Origin: Prevotella brunnea
GTDB taxonomy: Bacteria > Bacteroidota > Bacteroidia > Bacteroidales > Bacteroidaceae
Assembly: GCF_008016795.1 (NCBI RefSeq)
Contig: NZ_SDIK01000018.1
Coordinates: 27,107-91,106, forward strand
Reading direction: 5' to 3'
DNA length: 64,000 bases
Position 1 is the stretch's first letter; every line of letters begins with the position of its first letter. Below are positions 9,483 to 19,125 of the stretch, piece by piece. Below the pieces are notes generated by a model. The model was not told the DNA's origin, made no database searches, and saw only the letters and a list, made by a program, of their open reading frames with translations. The position numbers and the translations under genes were made by a program.

Positions 9483-9531
9483 TTGTCGCTCATCTGTCGT
9501 CTTTGGCGGAGGTGATGAGCATGGGACGAAA

Positions 9532-9568
9532 AAAAGGTCATCTTTCGTATTGTGGAAGATGACCTTTT
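9532..9568. terminator. Bidirectional terminator between the 8910 gene and the amylase
   Basis: AAAAGGTCATCTT and AAGATGACCTTTT form a 13-bp stem. A and T runs on the two sides allow it to end transcripts from both converging genes. Confidence 0.8.
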
Positions 9569-9695
9569 AGAATTTAAGTGCTGATCTTTCGCAAGTATTT
9601 TTCGCAAAAAAAATCTTTTGAGTGTTCAGCTTTCTGTTTTGAAGAGTTGCATTCCCTTTTTTTTAGTAATCTCTGTTTTGATTCGGAACGTGCCG

Positions 9696-11711
9696 TTATT
9701 TTATTATTATTTTTTTGCCTTTATGGATGTAAATTCCCGGTTGTACCGGCTTCTTGAGTCGTTGCCCGGATAAATTGTAATAATAGGGACTTTCGTTAGT
9801 GTTTCCGGCTTTCTCGCACTCGATGCCCCGGATGGCTGTCGTGGTGTTTACCTTGTATTTCCAATCGTCTTTCTGCGATGAAATGTCGATGAAGGTGTCT
9901 TGTCGGATGTTCATCACATCCACTGTCTGCGATTTGTTCATCCCCATGTTGAACACGAAGTTGATGGCATCGGACGAAGAGTTGATGCGGAATTGCTTTA
10001 CGAAATATCTTTTTCCACCTCTCTCCGTGGTAGTTGTTACCGCGTTGCCGGGCCACGGACTGCTTGTCGCACTTCCCCAGTAATAATAGTTGATGGAAGG
10101 AGTCGGGCTTGAAGTCTTAGCTTCAGCCCATGTTTCGTCCGCATTATCTGCGTTTACATATACACTGATGTTGTAAGGTTGGAAATCAACGATGTCGTAG
10201 TGGCGAGTGCTAATGCCGGTAACAGTCCCATTGATGAGCAAACCGACTTTCAGCGTGGTGGCTTTTCCTTCCGGAATGGTTATCTTCGATTCGTTTTCAG
10301 CCATGGAGCTGCTTGCTTTGGGGTCGCTTCCGTCTATAGTATAAACAATCTTCGCATTCGGATTTCCCGTAACAGCTGTCAGTGTGACGCTTTGTGCACC
10401 ATCGTAACTTCCACTTGGCAGATCCGCCCAAGCGAAACTCGACGTGTTCTTGTCGGCATAATATGCCCAATTCTCTCCACCGGTGATTTTTATCCATTTC
10501 GATTGTGTGGCGAAAGTAGCCGCCGGCCCCACGACAGTAAGCAGGTTGCCCATGTCACCCTTTGTTACCATGGCATAGAAATCGTTGCCACTGACGAGTT
10601 TGGTTGCCGTACTTCGGTTGCTGATGCCTAATAGTTTGCGCACGGTTATCATGTTCTTGATGTCCTTCTTGCAACTTTGCCAATGCTTCAGGAAAACGCA
10701 AGGTGTTCCCGGCATGGCCATGATGTAAGCGTTGGCTGCCGAAATGTTGTTTCTTATCGGGTCTTGCGTGTTGCCGCCTCCTCGATCCTCCGTGTCGTGG
10801 TTCTCTACGAAGGTTACCGCATAGCGAGCATAATCGGTGAGTTTTGCCAATCCTTGTCCGTCCAATGCAGCCCAATTGCCGTTGTTCACCGCATCGCGGA
10901 TGGCATATCGCAGTGGGAAATCGAAAGCGGCACTGGTGATGACGCCCCCTGTCCGGGTGCTTTCTATCCAGTTTTTCACTTTCGCAAGGTTACTGTCGAA
11001 ATATTCACCTACTGAAAATTGCGGTTGTGTGGCAGTGTTATAAAGCCCGGTGAAACTACCGGCGTAGCCTTTTACCATGTCGTAGCGAAAACCTGAGTAA
11101 CCAAATTTATTGATCAGCATGTTGAGGTATGCCTTTACCGTCTTTTGTACGTTAGGGCTGTGATGGTCGAGGTCGCGCATGCCATCCCATCCCTCTCCGG
11201 TATCGTTGTTCTGGCTGAGCGAGACGTCCTGCTTCGTGGCTTCGGCTTGAGTTTTTCCTTTGTCATCGTCTTTCACGATGTCGGTTGCTCGCATGGTATA
11301 GGTTGCTCCTTCGTAGGTCTCCGTAGGGAAATCGAACCAGTTGCTCACGTTCCCACGATGATTGATGACGATGTCGGCTATCGTGCCTATCCCTTTTTTC
11401 TTCCATGTGTCGATGAGGCTAAGCAGTTCCTTTTCCGTTCCGAACGAACTGGTGTAGTCGCTGAACCAATAGAGAGGGTCGTAGCCCATTGAAGGATTAT
11501 GGCTTGGTTTGGCACTTTGAGGAATCCATACAAGGTCGAAGAAGTCCACGATATCATTTGTCTGTGCTTCCAAGTTGGTCCATTTTGTATCGTCGAAGGA
11601 ATCCCAATAAAATCCTTGCAGCATTACACCTTTATAGTTGTCTTGCCACCCTTGTGCGAGTGAGGAAAGAGCAATGCAGCATAATGTAAGCAGCGTAAAT
11701 ATTTTTTTCAT
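9696..11711 (-). CDS. Secreted alpha-amylase (GH13) with starch-binding module and T9SS C-terminal tail
   Basis: Cuts alpha-1,4 bonds of starch outside the cell. In the 671-aa chain, residues 1-20 are a type I signal peptide (SSLAQ) with no lipobox. The GH13 barrel carries Asp211 (GFRYDMV), Glu236 (VGEYF) and Asp306 (FVENHDTE) as the catalytic triad. After it come a chitobiase-like beta module (about 432-505, VYTIDGSDP), a CBM26-like starch-binding module (about 513-615, with Tyr/Trp-rich NYYYWGS) and a final YYNLSGQRLKKPVQPGIYI tail typical of type IX secretion signals in Prevotella. In Bacteroides thetaiotaomicron the corresponding SusG is a lipoprotein, so the anchoring differs here. It is the last gene of the susCDEF unit, behind a hairpin terminator. 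Confidence 0.93.
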   Translation of the reverse strand: MKKIFTLLTLCCIALSSLAQGWQDNYKGVMLQGFYWDSFDDTKWTNLEAQTNDIVDFFDLVWIPQSAKPSHNPSMGYDPLYWFSDYTSSFGTEKELLSLIDTWKKKGIGTIADIVINHRGNVSNWFDFPTETYEGATYTMRATDIVKDDDKGKTQAEATKQDVSLSQNNDTGEGWDGMRDLDHHSPNVQKTVKAYLNMLINKFGYSGFRYDMVKGYAGSFTGLYNTATQPQFSVGEYFDSNLAKVKNWIESTRTGGVITSAAFDFPLRYAIRDAVNNGNWAALDGQGLAKLTDYARYAVTFVENHDTEDRGGGNTQDPIRNNISAANAYIMAMPGTPCVFLKHWQSCKKDIKNMITVRKLLGISNRSTATKLVSGNDFYAMVTKGDMGNLLTVVGPAATFATQSKWIKITGGENWAYYADKNTSSFAWADLPSGSYDGAQSVTLTAVTGNPNAKIVYTIDGSDPKASSSMAENESKITIPEGKATTLKVGLLINGTVTGISTRHYDIVDFQPYNISVYVNADNADETWAEAKTSSPTPSINYYYWGSATSSPWPGNAVTTTTERGGKRYFVKQFRINSSSDAINFVFNMGMNKSQTVDVMNIRQDTFIDISSQKDDWKYKVNTTTAIRGIECEKAGNTNESPYYYNLSGQRLKKPVQPGIYIHKGKKIIIK

Positions 11712-11775
11712 GATGTTTCTTTTCTATGTTTGCCTGATGTTTGGTATTTATTTGTCTGGCATATTGCGAAAAAAA

Positions 11776-11802
11776 GGAGAGGATGCACTGAGCATTCTCT
11801 CC
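11776..11802 (-). terminator. Intra-operon terminator upstream of the amylase gene
   Basis: On the minus strand GGAGAG and CTCTCC flank inner ATGC/GCAT pairs and are followed by eight T residues (A run at 11769-11775 on plus). It lies between susF and the amylase gene, with no promoter visible after it, so amylase expression probably depends on read-through. Confidence 0.75.
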
Positions 11803-11833
11803 TCATTGTGGTTATGAAAGCAATGTCAGTCTG

Positions 11834-12886
11834 TTAGTTCTTCTTGAAGACTACTTTATGGTTGCCTTCGTAAGAAATATAGAGCTTGACAGTATAGTTT
11901 CCTGCCTCATCGATTTTCAGATTTTTACCGTTGTTCTCGGTCAGGTCGTCGAAGCTGTATGAATTGTCATTTGAACCACCCCACGATAAATCCCAATTAC
12001 CGTTGGCACGGAATTTCATTTCGCCTACTTTCAAATCTCCCGTCCACGTCCATGCCTTTTCGTTCTTGTCATAAGTCATGTCGGCGTCGGAATTCCAATC
12101 GTTGGGGGTAGCACTGCCGATGATTCCTATTTTAATTGGTGAAATGGAGTAAGTGCCATCTGCCAAACTTGCCTTGATGCGATAGAAGCCCGGTGTGGGA
12201 ACGAGAATGTTTGTTTCGCCTTCTTCCACGAGAATGCCATCAGCTCCGCCTTTGCCCCAGTCCGGAGCTTCCCATGAACTTTCATGGCTGCGGAACTTGA
12301 ATTCGCCTTCCAGATAGTAATAACCCAAATAGTTGCCATCCAGTTCTTTGCTGCGCATCTTGTCCGTACCTTTATCGCCCCAACTGTTGCTGTTGCCGGC
12401 AATGTAGATGAACTCTGCGAAGTCGGGAGCAATAAGCTGTGCCTTTACGATGATATCCACCGTGTTGGTGAAGGCTTCACCCCTTGCGAGAACAATTGTG
12501 TTCTTTACTGTGGCAGGAATGGAGCGCGGGTCGCCGGCCTTGCCATAGAGCTTCTCGATGGCTTTCTGTAGTTCTGCCACGCTTACGAAGCCTTCCTCGT
12601 TAGCTTGAAGAATATAGTTGGCAGTCTTCTTCGCGTTGTAGAGTGTAATGGTTGTTGTCTGGCTTGCGATGGGGTCGTCAGTCTTTATCACGGGCGTGAA
12701 CAACTTGACGGTTTCAGTCTTAACCTGTGCGAAATCGATGATACCTGACTCGGCTGTAGCCGTAAAACTCACTGTCTTTCCGGGTTGTGCTTCGTTGCTG
12801 ATGGGGTCTGCCCAATCCGTATAGTCGTCGCTTCCTCCGCAACTTGCGAGAAGAACGATACTTAATAAATAGAATATCTTTTTCAT
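11834..12886 (-). CDS. susF: SusF-like starch-binding surface lipoprotein
   Basis: A 350-aa lipoprotein with lipobox LLASC (Cys16) followed by Gly-Gly-Ser-Asp-Asp, an export signal for the outer surface in Bacteroidetes. An N-terminal SusE-type immunoglobulin-like domain is followed by two beta-rich starch-binding-type repeats containing Trp clusters (NSNSWGDKGTD, NDWNSDADMTYD, NWDLSWGG). The position after susC-susD-susE identifies it as the SusF/SusE-class glycan binder. It is shorter than B. thetaiotaomicron SusF (485 aa), so one binding domain may be missing. Whether it is called SusE or SusF is a matter of order. Confidence 0.8.
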   Translation of the reverse strand: MKKIFYLLSIVLLASCGGSDDYTDWADPISNEAQPGKTVSFTATAESGIIDFAQVKTETVKLFTPVIKTDDPIASQTTTITLYNAKKTANYILQANEEGFVSVAELQKAIEKLYGKAGDPRSIPATVKNTIVLARGEAFTNTVDIIVKAQLIAPDFAEFIYIAGNSNSWGDKGTDKMRSKELDGNYLGYYYLEGEFKFRSHESSWEAPDWGKGGADGILVEEGETNILVPTPGFYRIKASLADGTYSISPIKIGIIGSATPNDWNSDADMTYDKNEKAWTWTGDLKVGEMKFRANGNWDLSWGGSNDNSYSFDDLTENNGKNLKIDEAGNYTVKLYISYEGNHKVVFKKN

Positions 12887-12905
12887 TTTGAAACTCCTTG
12901 TTATA

Positions 12906-12923
12906 GCGGAGCCGAAGCTCCGC
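12906..12923 (-). promoter_or_regulatory. Intercistronic hairpin between susE and susF
   Basis: GCGGAGC and GCTCCGC pair around a TTCG tetraloop on the minus strand (perfect 7-bp stem, 18 nt in total). There is no T run, so it looks more like an mRNA-processing or stability element than a terminator. Confidence 0.6.
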
Positions 12924-12937
12924 GTTTGGTTCTGAAA

Positions 12938-14140
12938 TTATTGTTGCTCAATGAAGAAGAACTGTTTTGTGAAATCGTTGAAGAACACTTTGTACGTTCC
13001 CTTCTTATAAGGAATGTTGGCTGAGCCGGATGCCACTCCGAATGGGAATTCGGCAATACCCCAGCTTTCGTCCCAGCTGCCTATGGCAAATTTAACACCA
13101 CCTTCAATGGGAGAATTCTCATCGAATGTAATAGTGGTGAACCAGTCGTGGTTCTCCGGTGAAGCGAAGATCGGAGTCATCGGGTTTCCTTCTTTCTCGT
13201 TCCATCCGTTCTGTGTGCCGGGCATTGTTATTTTTGCGTAGGTGGTTGTGGGAACGGTCGCTGCAGGTTTGATGACACAAGTCAGAGCTTTGGTGTCCAT
13301 CGTGATGGTGTAATAGCCTGCTGCCGGAACGGTAATGTTTCCCGGATCCGAACCACCGTCGCGCAGTGATGTTCCGAGTGGCGTTCCGTCAGAACACCAT
13401 ACCATGTGATCCCAATCGCCCGGAGTCTTCACAATCTTGAAATTGGCATCAGCGGGGAAGTAACCCGTGTATTCAAACTTGCCATCACCGGTTGCCTTGT
13501 CGTAGGTCTCGCCTGCCTTTGTATAGAGAGGCATCATGGAAACACCGATGGCATCGGCAGCATTGGTCCACTTGCCGTCTCCAATGCAACTACCAATGAG
13601 ATACCATGTGGCAGGAACGGCATCCTTCAGTTCCACATAATAAGGAACAACGGTCAGCTTAACGGCGTTGGAATAGACCGTCTGCGCTCCTTTTGTATTG
13701 GCGAGGCAGCGCACCCAGACATCCATCGTTGCAGGTACTTTTCCCTCTTCATAGCCGTTCAATTGCTGCATTGCTTTCGCCATGTCTTTGGTGAAGAGCA
13801 GTCCATTGCACGTTTTATACGATTCTATCAACGTAACGTAATTAGCTACGCCAAGTTGTGCGTCAAGATCACCGTTGGCATCAAACTCCTTAGTGAACTG
13901 TCCATCCTTTGAAACTTGGAACTGATATTCCACTCCTGCCGGGAAACCGTAATCGGGTTGCGACCATGTGAAAGTGATGGTCTTGGCATTCAATAAGTCT
14001 ATTCCTGTTGAATAAACCGGCTGATTGAGTGTGAAAGTGCTCGGCTGTTGGAGAATGGGATTGTCATCCCTGTCATCGGAACATGCCGTAAATAAGCCCA
14101 CACAGCAAATCAGCATGACTAAACTAAATATCTTTTTCAT
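12938..14140 (-). CDS. susE: SusE-like starch-binding surface lipoprotein
   Basis: A 400-aa lipoprotein, lipobox LFTAC (Cys20) followed by an acidic Ser-Asp-Asp-Arg-Asp-Asp export signal. The N-terminal domain (about 35-165) has the SusE fold signature (ITFTWSQPDYG, YQFQVSKDGQF). Two C-terminal beta domains contain Trp-rich starch-binding-type motifs (ATWYLIGSCIGDGKW, NGWNEKEGNPMTP). The length is close to B. thetaiotaomicron SusE (387 aa). It is flanked by hairpins on both sides, which could tune its level relative to SusCD. Confidence 0.88.
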   Translation of the reverse strand: MKKIFSLVMLICCVGLFTACSDDRDDNPILQQPSTFTLNQPVYSTGIDLLNAKTITFTWSQPDYGFPAGVEYQFQVSKDGQFTKEFDANGDLDAQLGVANYVTLIESYKTCNGLLFTKDMAKAMQQLNGYEEGKVPATMDVWVRCLANTKGAQTVYSNAVKLTVVPYYVELKDAVPATWYLIGSCIGDGKWTNAADAIGVSMMPLYTKAGETYDKATGDGKFEYTGYFPADANFKIVKTPGDWDHMVWCSDGTPLGTSLRDGGSDPGNITVPAAGYYTITMDTKALTCVIKPAATVPTTTYAKITMPGTQNGWNEKEGNPMTPIFASPENHDWFTTITFDENSPIEGGVKFAIGSWDESWGIAEFPFGVASGSANIPYKKGTYKVFFNDFTKQFFFIEQQ

Positions 14141-14167
14141 ATTCGTTCTGTATTTTGTTTTGTTGCG

Positions 14168-14199
14168 AAGGAGCCTTTGCGTGTCGCTTACGGCTCCTT
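14168..14199 (-). promoter_or_regulatory. Intercistronic hairpin between susD and susE
   Basis: AAGGAGCC at 14168-14175 pairs with GGCTCCTT at 14192-14199. There is no T run. It is one of three hairpins that separate susD, susE, susF and the amylase gene. Confidence 0.6.
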
Positions 14200-14210
14200 G
14201 CAGTATCGTA

Positions 14211-15827
14211 TTAGTAACCCGGGTTCTGTTTTAAATTGGTGTTCGCGCCCAAGTCTTTGTCGGGGATAGCATAGATGTTGCGCGTTTCAGAGAAGTTTCT
14301 GCCGTTCTTCGCACCGCCTTTCCATGTCCAATTGTAATTGTTGTTACCACCGAATTTGTTGAAGCGGATGAGCGTGTTGCGTCGCATTCCTTCAAAGTAG
14401 AACTCACGACTCCATTCATCGCAAATCTCATCGAGCGTATAAGCAGTCTTGAGGTTGGGGTTGTTGGCGCGCTCACGAAGAGCGTTGATGGCTTTGGCAG
14501 CGTTACCCGTTGCTGTGCCGCCATTAAGATGAGCTTCTGCTTCAGCATACATGAGGTAGGCCTCGGCTGCGCGCATCAATGGGAAGTCCATGTCGGGGAA
14601 TTGGGCATCGTGGGTGTTGGAACCATCGGAATGGAAGTTCAAGAACTTTGCTACCGCATAGCCATCAGTGAATGTGGATTGTGTGGCGTTGTCCAATTTG
14701 CGATCAACACCCCAGAAGATGGCACGGTCGTCAGATGCTTTGGTGGTCATCTCGTAAGATGGCACCTGTGGCGCATTGCCTGCCGGGAAGAACTTTGCCA
14801 GGAGATCCGGACGAGCTCTGTTACCGGCCCAGTTACCCGTTGTACCATTGGTAGCATCGGGATTATCTTTGTCTGCGTGCATCTTGCCATCGAACGTGGA
14901 GGCAATGACAAAGAGCGAACCACCATAGCTTGTTGTAGTCAAACCGTCTGCCTTAATGGGGAAAATGATTTCCTTCGCTGCGCTTGACTCGCCATTGTCG
15001 CCCATGAAGAGTTTCTGGTAAGCACTCCATCTTCCAGTGGGAGTGGTGTTGAGCTGGAAGTCAGAGTCCATGACTTTCTTGGCATAGTCTGCTGCTTTCT
15101 GCCATTGCGCTTTACCTATATATACCTCTGCATTGAGATAGAGTCGTGCTAACAGCATCCAGTCGGCAGCCTTATTGGCACGACCATAACCAGGTTGATC
15201 TGAGGTGAGTGCTTTTGCTTCCAATAAATCTGGTTCAATCTCCAAGAGCTCTTTCTCCAAGAAGTCGTAAACTTCCTGTCGTGTAGCCTGTTTGGGTTTT
15301 TCCACCGTTGTCAGACTGAAAGGAATGTTTCCAAAAGCGTCCATGAGGTAGAAGTAATGGAGTGCGCGAACGAAGCGAATCTCTGCCGTCATAGTTTTGT
15401 CGTAATCGCCGGCTTTCTGGAGATAATCGTTGCAATAAGTGATACCCGTTGTCAGGCGATAATAGTACATTGCGGTCATCGGATGAGAAGCTCCGAATGT
15501 ATTATAGACGAACTCTGCGATGCCGGGGTCTCCCCAACTACAAATGGCCTCATCAGTGGAAAGCTCGTTAGCGTTCCACATTTGGCGGATAAATCCCGCT
15601 GTTCCACCATCGTAACCATCGAGGTCGGAGTCGCCGTTGGCACCACCGTTTCCGGGAAGAGCCAAGTTTGCGTAACACTTATTGTACTCTCCTATGACAT
15701 TATATTCTGTGCTGATATTGGGATCTTTTGGATTTTTCGCGTTATCCAAGTCGCCAATACAGGACGAAAGGCTCATCGCTAAAGCGAGTGTTGCCATTGG
15801 AACCATGTTTTTTAATATATTTTTCAT
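14211..15827 (-). CDS. susD: SusD starch-binding outer-membrane lipoprotein
   Basis: A 538-aa RagB/SusD-family lipoprotein (lipobox LSSC, Cys23) that forms the lid over the SusC transporter and binds amylose helices. The helical TPR-like region (YYYRLTTGITYCNDYLQKAG, RFVRALHYFYLMDAFG) and the C-terminal motif RRNTLIRFNKFGG are typical. The B. thetaiotaomicron protein is 551 aa. It starts 20 bp after the susC stop in the same orientation and is surely co-transcribed with it. Confidence 0.96.
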   Translation of the reverse strand: MKNILKNMVPMATLALAMSLSSCIGDLDNAKNPKDPNISTEYNVIGEYNKCYANLALPGNGGANGDSDLDGYDGGTAGFIRQMWNANELSTDEAICSWGDPGIAEFVYNTFGASHPMTAMYYYRLTTGITYCNDYLQKAGDYDKTMTAEIRFVRALHYFYLMDAFGNIPFSLTTVEKPKQATRQEVYDFLEKELLEIEPDLLEAKALTSDQPGYGRANKAADWMLLARLYLNAEVYIGKAQWQKAADYAKKVMDSDFQLNTTPTGRWSAYQKLFMGDNGESSAAKEIIFPIKADGLTTTSYGGSLFVIASTFDGKMHADKDNPDATNGTTGNWAGNRARPDLLAKFFPAGNAPQVPSYEMTTKASDDRAIFWGVDRKLDNATQSTFTDGYAVAKFLNFHSDGSNTHDAQFPDMDFPLMRAAEAYLMYAEAEAHLNGGTATGNAAKAINALRERANNPNLKTAYTLDEICDEWSREFYFEGMRRNTLIRFNKFGGNNNYNWTWKGGAKNGRNFSETRNIYAIPDKDLGANTNLKQNPGY

Positions 15828-15846
15828 TGTTGCTTCGATTGAAATG

Positions 15847-18800
15847 TTAGAAATTGAGGTTCAAACCTAAGATAACGGAGAAGGGACGTGGGTAAAGATT
15901 ATTGTCGATACCATTATTTGTCTCCGGGTCAATCCCGTCATATTTAGTCAATGTGAGAACATTGGAAGCCGTTGCGTATATGCGTCCGCTCATTCCTTTC
16001 CAAGCGTTTGATTTGAACAGATTCGTGAAACTATAGCCCAACGTGATGTTGTCCAACTTCAAGAAGCTGGCATTCTGTACGTAGAGATCGGATTGCTGCG
16101 CCGTGTTCTCATTCGTTTGCCAATTCTTTTCAAGCGACATGATGGGTCGGTTGGCTATGTAAGCGTTTTGAGCGTAGATGGCGCCCGGGCTTACGTTGGC
16201 AGATGTGGCAGCGATGTTGTTGAAAACGTAATTGCCAATGCTTGCACGTAGGGTGAAACCGAAGTCGAAGTTTTTATAGTCCATGCGTGAAGTCATACCC
16301 ATTGTTACGGGTGCCGTTGCAGCCTTGTAGAGATATCGGTCAGCAGAACTGATTTGTCCATCGCCGTTACGATCAACCACCTGATTTTCGATGGGTTTAC
16401 CATTCTTATCATACACCTGTTGATAGACGTAGAAAGAATTAGCAGCAAAGCCAACCTGATGTGCCAATACCTTGTTAAATTGTCCTCCGGCATCGGGACC
16501 GGTCTCTACAGGCATACCTCCTGTGGTTACTCCGTTCAAGTCTGTAATCTTATTATAGTTGTAGGTGAAGTTATAACCGATGGTCCAATAGAAGTCTTTT
16601 GCTCTAACGGCTTTCCAGTCGAGTTGGATTTCCACACCGGTGTTGTTCATCGAGCCGATGTTTTGCCATGCCTGATTCTTGAATAATCCCATAGCCGCGT
16701 ATGGTGCATAGTTCAGAAGGTCGGTAGTTTTTCGGAAGTACCAATCAATAGAACCGGTCAGTCTCTGATTCCAAAGTCCGAAGTCAAGTCCGGCGTTATA
16801 AGTGGTAGTGGTTTCCCATTTCAAATCGGGTGTATAGTTTGCCGGGCGGTAGAGCGTACCATCCTCCGGTGTAATCTTTCCATCGCCGTTCATGTCGATG
16901 AGTGGATAGAAACCGTTAGTTCCCGAACTCTTTTCGTAAGTGGGTATCCATGCATAGTCGGCAACGCCTTCCTGCTGTCCGGTCATACCCCAGCCCAATC
17001 TGAGCTTCAAGTCGGATAGCCATTTGATATCCTTGAATTTGTTTTCATCCTTAATCTTCCACGCGAAAGCGAATGATGGGAATACTGCCCAATGGTCTTT
17101 GAAGCGCGAAGAGCCATCATCGCGCACCGTAGCCGTTATCATGTAACGATCCATTAAAATATAATTTGCGCGTCCGAAGAAAGATACCAAATAATGGTCG
17201 GTCGCGAAATAATAAGGAGTGTGTGGACGTGCCGTACCTGCCACTGAGGCGTCGTTATTGGTCAAGGGGTAGTAGCCGATGTAATCATTGTTCTTGTCCT
17301 GATAGAAGCTCTGATACTCGTAACCAGCCATGATGTCGAAGTGGTGCATCTTGTTGAAGTCCTTATAATATTGCGCGTATGCACTCAATGACAGGTTACG
17401 TTTGAAAATCTCCTCATATCCATAGGAACCATAATACATCGCTCCGGGGTAGCCCGGCAATTTGTTCGTTGTTTGTTTTCCTTTTGCGATGTCAGCACCC
17501 AATGTGAGATGTAAGCGTAAATCCTCGAAGCCGTGAACTTTATAATCAAAGTCGGCGCTACCAATGAACTCACGACTGTTAGCGTGGTCGTCCATTTGGT
17601 TGAGAAGTGAGAGTGGGTTGGCAGTAGCCTCGTTAAATTTCGTGTGTTTCCATTGATTGTCTTTCAATGAAGAACCATCGGTGGGCCATTGGAAATAACC
17701 TCCGAAGTTTTTAAGTGTTTGGTCGATTCCGGGCATTGCCGTGTGGAATGGTGATGTGAAAGCATTGACGGCTTGAGTGGGGTCCATCCAAACAGCGGCA
17801 CCAATCGCACCACCATCAGCGAATTGTGATTTGGCATACATGCCCTTTGCGTTCAAATTCATGTTCAGATGGTCGTTGAAGAACGAAGGACTCAAGTTCA
17901 CAGCAGCTGTGTAGCGTTTGAAATCAGATGTTTTTAAGATGCCCTGCTGATTGGTATAGCCCATGGATACGCGATACGGCAAATTGTTGTTTTCTCCCAT
18001 CTGTGTAGTGCCCGAAACCGTTACGTTATGGTCGTGGCTCCATGCCGTGCGATAAATCTCATCTTGCCAGTTCGTGTTTGCCGTACCCAACATTCTGTAT
18101 GGATCGCTGTCTTCTCCAAAGATATTCTTGATGAAATCGCGATACTGATAAGCGTCCATCACGTCGATGGTCTTTTTCTTCATACTCATCGTAACGCTAC
18201 CCGCGTAAGAAATGTTCAGTCCCTTACGTCCTTTCTTGGTAGTGATGATGATGACACCGTTGGAACCGCGCGAACCATAGATGGCTGTTGCCGATGCGTC
18301 CTTCAAGACGTTAAAGCTTTCAATGTCCTGAGGGTTGATTGTTGAGAGGATGTTGGAAACGCCCTTTACACCATTGTTGTCAATGGCCAGACCATCGATC
18401 ACGATAAGAGGGTCGTTTGATGCGTTCAGAGATGCGCCGCCGCGAATACGGATTTGTGTGCCTCCACCCGGCGTGCCATCGTTGGAAATTACGCTAACGC
18501 CGGCAGCTTTTCCTACCAACATGTCCTGCGCGTTTACCACTACGCCTTTGTTCTTCTCGTCCGGCTTCATGGCGAGTACCGACCCCGTGAGGTCGCTCTT
18601 CTTCACCGCTCCATAACCAATTACCACAACCTCGTTCATTTGTGCGGCATCTTCCTGAAGGGTGATTACCATTCCGTCTTTTGCCGTAACTTGTTGCTTT
18701 TGATATCCGATATAGGATATGGTGAGTGTAGCACCCGGTTGCACACTGAGTGTGAAATTGCCATCGAGATCGGTCATGGTGCCGTCTGTGGTTCCATTAA

Positions 18801-18951
18801 TAAGAATGGAAGCACCTATCACCGCTTCTCCGGTAGCATCTTGTACATGTCCTTTGACAACTGTTTGCGCAAAGGCTCCGATTGACAGGAATAACCCAAG
18901 TAGAAGGGTGAACATCCTGACAGGAAATTTGCTTTTTACCTGCTTCATCAT
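15847..18951 (-). CDS. susC: SusC TonB-dependent outer-membrane oligosaccharide transporter
   Basis: Imports maltooligosaccharides through the outer membrane with SusD. The frame is open to a TTG at 19149, but that extension overlaps the operator and promoter; the ATG pair at 18951/18948 begins a proper signal peptide (VRMFTLLLGLFLSIGAFAQ). The resulting 1034-aa protein has an N-terminal carboxypeptidase-regulatory-like domain (VVKGHVQDATGEAVIGA), a plug domain (DPLIVIDGLAIDNNG, ATAIYGSRGSNGVIIITT) and a C-terminal barrel ending VILGLNLNF. It is the first gene of the susCDEF-amylase unit. Confidence 0.96.
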   Translation of the reverse strand: MMKQVKSKFPVRMFTLLLGLFLSIGAFAQTVVKGHVQDATGEAVIGASILINGTTDGTMTDLDGNFTLSVQPGATLTISYIGYQKQQVTAKDGMVITLQEDAAQMNEVVVIGYGAVKKSDLTGSVLAMKPDEKNKGVVVNAQDMLVGKAAGVSVISNDGTPGGGTQIRIRGGASLNASNDPLIVIDGLAIDNNGVKGVSNILSTINPQDIESFNVLKDASATAIYGSRGSNGVIIITTKKGRKGLNISYAGSVTMSMKKKTIDVMDAYQYRDFIKNIFGEDSDPYRMLGTANTNWQDEIYRTAWSHDHNVTVSGTTQMGENNNLPYRVSMGYTNQQGILKTSDFKRYTAAVNLSPSFFNDHLNMNLNAKGMYAKSQFADGGAIGAAVWMDPTQAVNAFTSPFHTAMPGIDQTLKNFGGYFQWPTDGSSLKDNQWKHTKFNEATANPLSLLNQMDDHANSREFIGSADFDYKVHGFEDLRLHLTLGADIAKGKQTTNKLPGYPGAMYYGSYGYEEIFKRNLSLSAYAQYYKDFNKMHHFDIMAGYEYQSFYQDKNNDYIGYYPLTNNDASVAGTARPHTPYYFATDHYLVSFFGRANYILMDRYMITATVRDDGSSRFKDHWAVFPSFAFAWKIKDENKFKDIKWLSDLKLRLGWGMTGQQEGVADYAWIPTYEKSSGTNGFYPLIDMNGDGKITPEDGTLYRPANYTPDLKWETTTTYNAGLDFGLWNQRLTGSIDWYFRKTTDLLNYAPYAAMGLFKNQAWQNIGSMNNTGVEIQLDWKAVRAKDFYWTIGYNFTYNYNKITDLNGVTTGGMPVETGPDAGGQFNKVLAHQVGFAANSFYVYQQVYDKNGKPIENQVVDRNGDGQISSADRYLYKAATAPVTMGMTSRMDYKNFDFGFTLRASIGNYVFNNIAATSANVSPGAIYAQNAYIANRPIMSLEKNWQTNENTAQQSDLYVQNASFLKLDNITLGYSFTNLFKSNAWKGMSGRIYATASNVLTLTKYDGIDPETNNGIDNNLYPRPFSVILGLNLNF

Positions 18952-19097
18952 TTTGTTGCTAAAGTTAATAATATAGAATAAATTGTTTATTACTTGTTTG
19001 TTCTCTCGGTTAATAGTCTGCCAAGACTTACTGAAGGCAAAGGTAACCCTCTTTGAGCTATTTTGCACTTTTTTTTCTTTGAAAATGCAAATTAACT

Positions 19098-19113
19098 TGC
19101 GCAATCGTTTGCA
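19098..19113. promoter_or_regulatory. LacI-type operator in front of susC (TGCGCAATCGTTTGCA)
   Basis: The reverse complement is TGCAAACGATTGCGCA, which matches the site before malQ at 15 of 16 bases. It lies between the divergent susC and regulator starts, just downstream of the susC -7 box, so a bound repressor would block the start point. Confidence 0.75.
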
Positions 19114-19117
19114 CACA

Positions 19118-19125
19118 CAAATATA
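19118..19125 (-). promoter_or_regulatory. -7 box TATATTTG for the susC operon
   Basis: The plus strand reads CAAATATA. On the minus strand this is TATATTTG, 5 bp from the operator and about 165 bp upstream of the susC ATG. The transcription start would fall inside the operator. Confidence 0.6.
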
